From Aerococcaceae bacterium NML190073 (lineage in GTDB: Bacteria; Bacillota; Bacilli; Lactobacillales; Aerococcaceae), in the NCBI GenBank assembly GCA_026131555.1, contig JAMXJH010000001.1, forward strand, positions 186,001 through 250,000: a DNA stretch of 64,000 nt, in the 5' to 3' direction. Position 1 is the first letter of the stretch; each line of letters opens with the position of its first letter. The position numbers and the translations under genes are program-made. This document shows, in pieces, positions 58,974-64,000 of this stretch. Below the pieces are notes generated by a model. That model was not told the origin of the DNA and ran no database searches. It was given only the letters and a program-made list of their open reading frames with translations.

Positions 58974-59486
58974 ATGAAATCAACCAAAACACTTACCTTA
59001 TCTGCCCTCCTTACTGCGATGGGCATTTTATTACCGATGATTATGCCGATCAAATTGATTATTGGTCCAGCCTCATTTACACTCGCCAGCCATGTCCCGG
59101 TCTTTATCGCCATGTTTCTATCGCCAACCATCGCCATCGCTACCGCATTAGGTTCCACACTCGGCTTCTTCTTAGCAGGATTCCCGATTATCATTGTCTT
59201 TCGCGCTTTAAGTCACGTGCTTTTTGCGGGGATTGGTGCTTATTGGCTACAAAAAAAGCCCCTCCTGCTTGCTAATCATGTAACGAAATGGCGTTTGAGC
59301 CTTGTGTTGAACAGCGTTCATGCAATTGCGGAATGTCTAGTAGTCCTCTTATTCGCCTTCCTACCCATAAGCAACATGACCATGCCGTTGACTAGTATTT
59401 TCCTTCTCGTCGGCGTCGGCACACTCATCCACGGCGCCATTGATTTTGAGATTGCAAGCTGGATTTACAAAACTATCAAAAAATAA
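58974..59486 (+). CDS. niaX: Predicted niacin ECF transporter S component
   Basis: The 170-residue membrane protein has five or six hydrophobic segments. It starts KSTKTLTLSALLTAMGILLP and includes IIGPASFTLASHVPVFIAMF and LGFFLAGFPIIIVFRALSH, the NiaX pattern. It recognises niacin for the shared energy-coupling module (not encoded here). The start at 58974 is set by AAAGGAG. It is repressed by NiaR through the operator in its promoter. Confidence 0.93.
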   Translation: MKSTKTLTLSALLTAMGILLPMIMPIKLIIGPASFTLASHVPVFIAMFLSPTIAIATALGSTLGFFLAGFPIIIVFRALSHVLFAGIGAYWLQKKPLLLANHVTKWRLSLVLNSVHAIAECLVVLLFAFLPISNMTMPLTSIFLLVGVGTLIHGAIDFEIASWIYKTIKK

Positions 59487-59495
59487 CACACCCCT

Positions 59496-59537
59496 AAACA
59501 GGTTGATTTTCTTAATGAAAGTCAACCCGTTTTTTAT
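59496..59537 (+). terminator. Terminator of niaX
   Basis: AAC-GGTTGA-TTTTC pairs with GAAAG-TCAACC-GTT and is followed by TTTTTT. Confidence 0.8.
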
Positions 59538-59595
59538 TATGTCTTTTTTCTCAATTATCAATTAGCAATAATATTTTTCCTATTTTCGATATTTT

Positions 59596-59628
59596 TTTAT
59601 TGATAATCGATAAAAATCCTGGTATATT
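59596..59628 (+). promoter_or_regulatory. Promoter of the DUF2975 operon with operator-like dyad
   Basis: TTGATA (59600-59605), 17-base spacer, TATATT. The near-palindrome TTTATtGAT-A-ATCgATAAA (59596-59614) overlaps the -35 and could be the site for the XRE regulator encoded in this operon. Confidence 0.55.
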
Positions 59629-59683
59629 ATTTTTTGTCAGATACAAAATATGTTAACAAAGATTGATTTAGGAGGAATTCTCA

Positions 59684-60166
59684 ATGCTTAAACCTTATAC
59701 TATCAACAAATCCCACGAAGATTTCAGTATTCGCCTAACTAAGTGGTGCTTAGTATTATTGGCAGTATGTGCAATCGTCATGCTCTTGTCCGGACCGCGG
59801 ATTGTCGGCATCATGATGTTACGAACTTCTCCGTGGCTTCAAGGCGCTTTACGTTATTATCTATTGTTAGGAAGTGGCTATGTTTTGGGGACGCTCGCCT
59901 TAATAGTTATCGTTCAACTTTTCCATTTGGTAGACAGAATCGGACAAGGCGAAGTGTTTATTCCGACCAATGTACGTAGCTTGCAATTAATCGGCTGGAA
60001 CGTTGGCGTTGTTGCCATTATGGCACTCATTATCAGCATCACTTGTTACCTTCCCGTGCTGGCAATTGCAATCGCCGGCACATTCATGACACTCATCATT
60101 CGCGTTGTCCGCAATGCTTTCGGCAAAGCTGTTCAAATGCAGGACGAGTTGGACTATACAATTTAA
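59684..60166 (+). CDS. DUF2975 family membrane protein
   Basis: The 160-residue protein has four hydrophobic segments (about 20-38, 58-80, 102-120, 123-143), with FHLVDRIGQGEVFIPTNVRSLQLIGW between the second and third; this is the DUF2975 loop. The family is often paired with a small XRE regulator, as here 12 bp downstream, and its role is unknown. TTAGGAGGAATT precedes the ATG. First gene of a three-gene unit. Confidence 0.93.
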   Translation: MLKPYTINKSHEDFSIRLTKWCLVLLAVCAIVMLLSGPRIVGIMMLRTSPWLQGALRYYLLLGSGYVLGTLALIVIVQLFHLVDRIGQGEVFIPTNVRSLQLIGWNVGVVAIMALIISITCYLPVLAIAIAGTFMTLIIRVVRNAFGKAVQMQDELDYTI

Positions 60167-60178
60167 GGAGGGACGCAA

Positions 60179-60397
60179 ATGATTCAAATAAATTTAGATA
60201 TCATCATGGCGAAAAGACGCATTAGCGCCGGTCTCCTAGCGGAACTGATTGACCTAACCCCTGCAAATTTATCTATCCTGAAAAATAATAAGGCGAAAGC
60301 CATTCGTTTCTCAACCTTGAATGCATTGTGCAAAGCCTTAGATTGTCAACCCGGGGATATTCTTGAATATGTACCCGATGAATTAGAGGAGGAATAA
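60179..60397 (+). CDS. XRE/Cro-CI family regulator (YozG-like)
   Basis: The 72-residue protein is nearly all a Cro/CI helix-turn-helix (LDIIMAKRRISAGLLAELID, LTPANLSILKNNKAKAIRFS, TLNALCKALDCQPGDILEY). It is of the type usually encoded beside DUF2975 membrane proteins. It probably regulates its own operon through the dyad at 59596-59614. AAGGAGGGAC precedes the ATG. Confidence 0.93.
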   Translation: MIQINLDIIMAKRRISAGLLAELIDLTPANLSILKNNKAKAIRFSTLNALCKALDCQPGDILEYVPDELEEE

Positions 60398-60398
60398 T

Positions 60399-61799
60399 AT
60401 GAACACATCAACAGAACTACAACATTTAGCTGAACAAGATACTCAGCTCGAGAAAGTGGATACACTTCAATCTTTCAACGACAAACAACGCACAACTTTG
60501 AAACGCATTGCCGTCATCAGCTACCTAGTCGCTTATGTTTACATTGTTATCATGGGTAGTCCGAATCCATCATTTCTCTTTCTTTTATCGATAGCTTTAA
60601 TTGCTGTGGTTGAATTAGTCAGTCACTGTCTAGGATTGCCATTCTCTGCTATCCGTGAGAAAAATAGCCACCTCGAAACATGGGCCTTCATGCTGACTAC
60701 ATTAGCACAGGCTTTAGCCTTATCTATTTGGGGTTACCATTATCAATTGGGGTTCTTGCAATTTTTGGGTGTGCATGCGTGTTTCATCCTCTATGTCATT
60801 GCCAGAAACGGTTTGTTTACCCAAGAGAAATTAGGCATCCTTTTCTGGGTGGATATTTTGCGCTATACATTTGTTGTTCCTTTTAAGAATTTTTTCTTAA
60901 GGGAGCGCGTATTGCATTATCATTCTTCGGAAGATACTTCCACACAAGGCAAGCAGGATGCGCACAAAAACAAAATTAAATCTCTTGCACTAATTGCCAT
61001 TACGCTTGTCGTTACCTTTTATTTAATCGGATTTGCTTGGTCGCAACTCACACAAGTTTCCGATAAATTCGCCGAGTTAACGGGTACGTTTCATGCGCAA
61101 TTGTTTGAATGGATTGCAAGCTACTTCAATTCATACAATACCGAACAATTCATCACACAACTCATTCTCTCGATTCCAGTCGGCATGTGGTTATTTGGTT
61201 TAATTGCCGGCAGTCTTGTGACACATAAGCCACAAAACACATACGAGAAATTTCAAGCGCAATTGAATCCGTTCCGTGTTTTCCCACAAATTACAGCGTA
61301 CATTGTGATTGGCGGTTTGTGTTTCATTTATGGTTTGTTCTTCGTTATTGCGATGAGCGAGATGGGATCGTTGCTTTCTATCGATCAACAAGCCGCTAAT
61401 ATTTCGCCGCAGGAAGCCTCAAATGTTGCTGTATCCGGCTTCTGGCAATTAGTCAAAGTTTCTTTAATGAATTTCGGGGTCTTAGCTGCTTTCTATGTTT
61501 TTGCAGATAAGCCGTTATGGGACACGAAAGGCACTCGCAATGCACTGACGTTGTTGTTTATCTTTGCAACGCTATTCGCCTTGCTTGCCGGATGGAAATT
61601 ATTCGGGATTTATATGTATCTCTACGGACCAACGCCTTTGCGTCTATTGTCCGGCTGGTTCATTCTCGTCCTACTCGTTTGGTGCATTCTTACACTCATT
61701 CGTCTGTACAAACCGATTCATGCTATTCGCTTTGGCGTCCTTTACGCTACTATCAGCTTCACTATACTTTGTTACGCTTACGCGTACTTTATCCAATAA
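60399..61799 (+). CDS. Polytopic membrane protein (DUF4153/DUF4173-like), 466 aa
   Basis: About ten to twelve hydrophobic segments follow a polar N-terminus (residues 1-40). A central cytoplasmic loop has HSSEDTSTQGKQDAHKNKIK (about 185-204). Segments such as VSGFWQLVKVSLMNFGVLAA recall DUF4153/DUF4173 membrane proteins; the match is by layout and should be treated as tentative. GAGGAGG lies before the ATG, two bases after the XRE stop, so it belongs to the same operon. Function unknown. Confidence 0.7.
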   Translation: MNTSTELQHLAEQDTQLEKVDTLQSFNDKQRTTLKRIAVISYLVAYVYIVIMGSPNPSFLFLLSIALIAVVELVSHCLGLPFSAIREKNSHLETWAFMLTTLAQALALSIWGYHYQLGFLQFLGVHACFILYVIARNGLFTQEKLGILFWVDILRYTFVVPFKNFFLRERVLHYHSSEDTSTQGKQDAHKNKIKSLALIAITLVVTFYLIGFAWSQLTQVSDKFAELTGTFHAQLFEWIASYFNSYNTEQFITQLILSIPVGMWLFGLIAGSLVTHKPQNTYEKFQAQLNPFRVFPQITAYIVIGGLCFIYGLFFVIAMSEMGSLLSIDQQAANISPQEASNVAVSGFWQLVKVSLMNFGVLAAFYVFADKPLWDTKGTRNALTLLFIFATLFALLAGWKLFGIYMYLYGPTPLRLLSGWFILVLLVWCILTLIRLYKPIHAIRFGVLYATISFTILCYAYAYFIQ

Positions 61800-61807
61800 G
61801 GCAAAAT

Positions 61808-61850
61808 AAAAAAAGGTTGCGCTTCCTATCAGAAGTGCTAACCTTTTTTT
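61808..61850. terminator. Bidirectional terminator
   Basis: AAAAAAAGGTT and AACCTTTTTTT arms with an inner GCTTC / GAAG stem, between the convergent membrane-protein and VOC genes. Confidence 0.85.
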
Positions 61851-61852
61851 GC

Positions 61853-62296
61853 TTATATATGAATCAGAATTTCCCATGTAATGCCGAATTGGTCGGTCAG
61901 TTTGCCGTAAATTAAATCCGGAGCGCCTGTATCTGATTGTGCTTCTTCCGGCTGTGACACACAAAAGACCGGCTCCAACGGCTCAAGAACTTCCCCCTCC
62001 GCTAATAATTGCTGATAAATACTGCGTCCTTGCGTTTCATCTGTAAAGTCCAAATTAATGGCAAGATTGCCAGACGACAACTCCACCTGCTCCAAAACAT
62101 CTTGCCCTCTCAGTGTGAAATGCTCAAAGGATAACTCTGTGTAAAATACTAGCCGCGAACACTCCTCCGGTAAATCTTCCAACACTTCACCGTAACGAAT
62201 GATACCCTGGGCGCATTCTCCCCCTAACACTTGCTGATAGAAAGCAAAAGCCTGTTCACAATGTCCGTTAAACAATAAATTCACATTGAATTGCAT
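61853..62296 (-). CDS. VOC-family protein, PhnB-like
   Basis: The 147-residue glyoxalase/bleomycin-fold protein starts MQFNVNLLFNGHCEQAFAFY, with QQVLGGECAQGIIRYGEVL and a C-terminal LIYGKLTDQFGITWEILIHI, the PhnB/3-dmu-9 type. The metal site is not evident, and PhnB proteins have no settled function. The ATG at 62296 is chosen (AGGAGG 7 bases upstream) over the longer frame to 62350. Confidence 0.9.
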   Translation of the reverse strand: MQFNVNLLFNGHCEQAFAFYQQVLGGECAQGIIRYGEVLEDLPEECSRLVFYTELSFEHFTLRGQDVLEQVELSSGNLAINLDFTDETQGRSIYQQLLAEGEVLEPLEPVFCVSQPEEAQSDTGAPDLIYGKLTDQFGITWEILIHI

Positions 62297-62370
62297 TGCA
62301 AAACCTCCTCTATTCTCATTTGCCTCCATTCTAACAAATTCCACCAACAAAAACTTATTGTGAATTGCAC

Positions 62371-62400
62371 AAAAAATCCTCCAACTATAAAGTTGGAGGA
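62371..62400 (-). terminator. Terminator of the rnr-smpB operon
   Basis: Minus strand TCCTCCAACT-TTAT-AGTTGGAGGA followed by TTTTTT, 10 bases past the smpB stop. Confidence 0.92.
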
Positions 62401-62409
62401 CAAATTAAG

Positions 62410-62868
62410 TTATCTTGCTTTCAGAGCGCGATCTATATCGCGTTTCGCTTGTTGCTCTTTCAATGCATGGCGCTTGTCGTATTTGTTCTTGCCTCGCGCT
62501 AGACCGAATAATAATTTGGCACGCCCACGGACTAAATAGACTTTCAACGGCACAAGTGTCATACGATTCTGCTTCACTTCGTTGTGCAGTTCATGGATTT
62601 CTTTCTTATGCAATAATAATTTGCGATCGCGCTCCGGATCGTGATTAAAGATATTGCCATGATCATACGGACTGATATGCGTATTCTTAAGCCAAGCTTC
62701 TCCGTGGCGGATGGAGATGAAACCATCTTTCAAGTTCATCTTCCCTTTTCTAATTGACTTGATTTCCGTGCCCGTCAATACTAAGCCGGCTTCATACGTT
62801 TCTATAATCTCGTAGTCGTGACGCGCTTTGCGATTCTGTGCCAATGGCTTGTCTTGTCCTTGTGACAT
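62410..62868 (-). CDS. smpB: SsrA-binding protein SmpB
   Basis: Binds tmRNA and escorts it to stalled ribosomes for trans-translation. The conserved start [21 protein letters not shown] (here [13 protein letters not shown]), then [41 protein letters not shown] and the basic tail [19 protein letters not shown] are complete. Three adjacent ATGs occur (62874/62871/62868); the last has the best spacing from GAGGG. It directly follows rnr, as in most Firmicutes. Confidence 0.96.
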   Translation of the reverse strand: MSQGQDKPLAQNRKARHDYEIIETYEAGLVLTGTEIKSIRKGKMNLKDGFISIRHGEAWLKNTHISPYDHGNIFNHDPERDRKLLLHKKEIHELHNEVKQNRMTLVPLKVYLVRGRAKLLFGLARGKNKYDKRHALKEQQAKRDIDRALKAR

Positions 62869-62881
62869 CATCATCCCTCAT

Positions 62882-64000
62882 TTACTTACGTTTCTTACTT
62901 TTCTTTGTTGCTTTACGCACTTTCACTTTGAATTGTTTATCGACTTGCTTTTTGGCATTCAATGCTTTCGTTTGTTTGCGTTTCTTCAAGCTTTTTTTGA
63001 CAAAATCAATATCCGTTCCGCTAATCGGCTCAGCATCAATTAAATTGAAGTCTATCTCACGTTCTTCGACGCTGACGCGCGCTACTTCAATTGTCACCTG
63101 CTGCCCAATACGGAAAATGCGTCCTTTACGTTCGCCGATTAATAGCATGTGCGCCTGATTGAATTCATAATAATCATCGTTCAAATTCTTTAAGGCGACT
63201 AATCCTTCTATCGTGTTTGGCAATTCTACAAACATACCGAAAGAGGTAATGGAACTGATACGTCCTTCAAATTGTTCGCCAACTTTATCGACCATAAATT
63301 CAGCTTTTTTCAGAGCGGTAGTTTCACGCTCGGCATCAACGGCACGGCGTTCCATTTTGGAACTTTGTTCCGCAATATCCGGCAACTTATCTTCCCATTG
63401 CTGTACTTCTTTCGGCGTTGGTTTACCTTTCAAATAGCGATGAATAAGACGATGCACAATCAAATCGGGATAGCGACGAATCGGCGAGGTAAAGTGCGTG
63501 TAATCAAACGCTGCTAGACCATAGTGACCGTCTGGATTCTCGCTATATTTCGCCTGTTTCATACTGCGTAACATCATAGTTGACACTGCGTGTTCGTAAG
63601 GTTCACCCTTTACTTGCGACAAAGCTGTCTGCAATTGCTTCGGCGCAATCGTTCCAACGTCCCCGCGCAAAATCACGCCGAATGATGTTACAAACTCCGC
63701 AAAACGCATCATGCGATCTTCATCGGGTTGCTCATGAATCCGGTAGATGAAAGGATATTCTTTCAACGTATACGTTCGCGCAACCGTTTCATTCGCTGCC
63801 AACATAAAGGATTCAATCAGACGTTCGGCAACACCACGCTCACGCAGTTCAATCTCCTGCGGTCTTCCTTCGGCATCGACTAATACTTTTGCTTCGGGTG
63901 CGTCGAAATCGAGCGCCCCGCGATTTTTGCGCATAATCTCCAAAATATGATGCAACTCCGCCATTTCTTCTAACATCGGTACAATCTCATCATATTGCGC
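62882..64000 (-). CDS. rnr: Ribonuclease R, C-terminal part (cut by window edge)
   Basis: 3'-5' exoribonuclease for structured RNA. The visible 372 codons cover the end of the RNB domain (FDAPEAKVLVDAEGRPQE, FAEFVTSFGVILRG, YGLAAFDYTHFTSPIRRYPD) and the S1 domain (GEQFEGRISSITSFGMFVEL). A very basic Lys-rich tail (QTKALNAKKQVDKQFKVKVR) follows. The frame has no stop up to base 64000, so the CSD domains and the RNB start are outside the window. It is followed by smpB 13 bp downstream. Confidence 0.95.
   Translation of the reverse strand, partial: AQYDEIVPMLEEMAELHHILEIMRKNRGALDFDAPEAKVLVDAEGRPQEIELRERGVAERLIESFMLAANETVARTYTLKEYPFIYRIHEQPDEDRMMRFAEFVTSFGVILRGDVGTIAPKQLQTALSQVKGEPYEHAVSTMMLRSMKQAKYSENPDGHYGLAAFDYTHFTSPIRRYPDLIVHRLIHRYLKGKPTPKEVQQWEDKLPDIAEQSSKMERRAVDAERETTALKKAEFMVDKVGEQFEGRISSITSFGMFVELPNTIEGLVALKNLNDDYYEFNQAHMLLIGERKGRIFRIGQQVTIEVARVSVEEREIDFNLIDAEPISGTDIDFVKKSLKKRKQTKALNAKKQVDKQFKVKVRKATKKSKKRK

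Noticed and set aside
1-64000. Mobile element carrying the toxin locus or glycan operon
   Set aside because: No transposase, integrase, tRNA end or terminal inverted repeats were found. Rearrangement in the toxin locus is explained by local repeats.

Overview
The window looks like chromosome of a low-to-mid GC Gram-positive coccus of the order Lactobacillales. The grounds are strong AGGAGG-type ribosome binding sites, tight operons with small overlaps, RNase J1 next to RpoY, YutD, a TIGR01906-type membrane protein, a comG operon, a NiaR/NiaX pair and an smpB-rnr pair. Aerococcaceae or Carnobacteriaceae would fit, but the genus is inferred, not demonstrated. No rRNA, tRNA, CRISPR array, transposase, integrase or prophage gene was recognised.

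Layout. 1-5.2 kb holds the 5' part of ddl (cut by the left edge), an unknown gene, lemA, several small membrane proteins and a 259-residue unknown protein. 5.4-5.73 kb is a tandem array of about 41 bp units. 5.9-8.8 kb is a decayed polymorphic-toxin/immunity locus: two broken toxin tips, an Imm40-like gene, other immunity-type genes, a truncated immunity paralogue fused to a toxin fragment, and a 34 bp direct repeat. 8.8-17.5 kb is housekeeping on the minus strand: MBL hydrolase, alr, acpS, cshA behind a possible attenuator, murF, an ArsR regulator, a CPBP protease, a secreted protein and an ArsC/Spx-like protein.

17.6-39.2 kb is a large amino-sugar and host-glycan region. It holds lacD-nagA-agaS (minus) divergent from nagB (plus), a split transketolase with an ascorbate-type PTS and a PRD regulator, and then a run of ten minus-strand genes: an ABC importer (binding protein and two permeases), a GH112 galacto-N-biose/lacto-N-biose phosphorylase, two small membrane proteins, a ROK kinase, a cytoplasmic-type sulfatase, its formylglycine-generating enzyme and a TauE/SafE exporter. 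A divergent AraC regulator lies at the head. The gene set suggests import of (possibly sulfated) mucin-core disaccharides, intracellular desulfation and phosphorolysis, export of the freed sulfur oxyanion, and channelling of GalNAc/GlcNAc through NagA, AgaS/NagB and LacD. This is the most interesting system in the window.

39.2-51.9 kb contains a D,D-carboxypeptidase next to a VanRS-like two-component system (no vanHAX genes), a NagD-type phosphatase, YutD, a CDP-alcohol phosphotransferase homologue with a degraded active site, DegV, ilvE, an AraC regulator, a thiolase, a CAP-domain protein, ogt and a polysaccharide deacetylase lipoprotein. 52-56.2 kb is the complete comGA-comGG competence pseudopilus operon. 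56.3-64 kb carries rpoY-rnjA-niaR, niaX with a palindromic operator inside its promoter, a DUF2975/XRE/membrane-protein cluster, a VOC protein, smpB and the 3' part of rnr (cut by the right edge).
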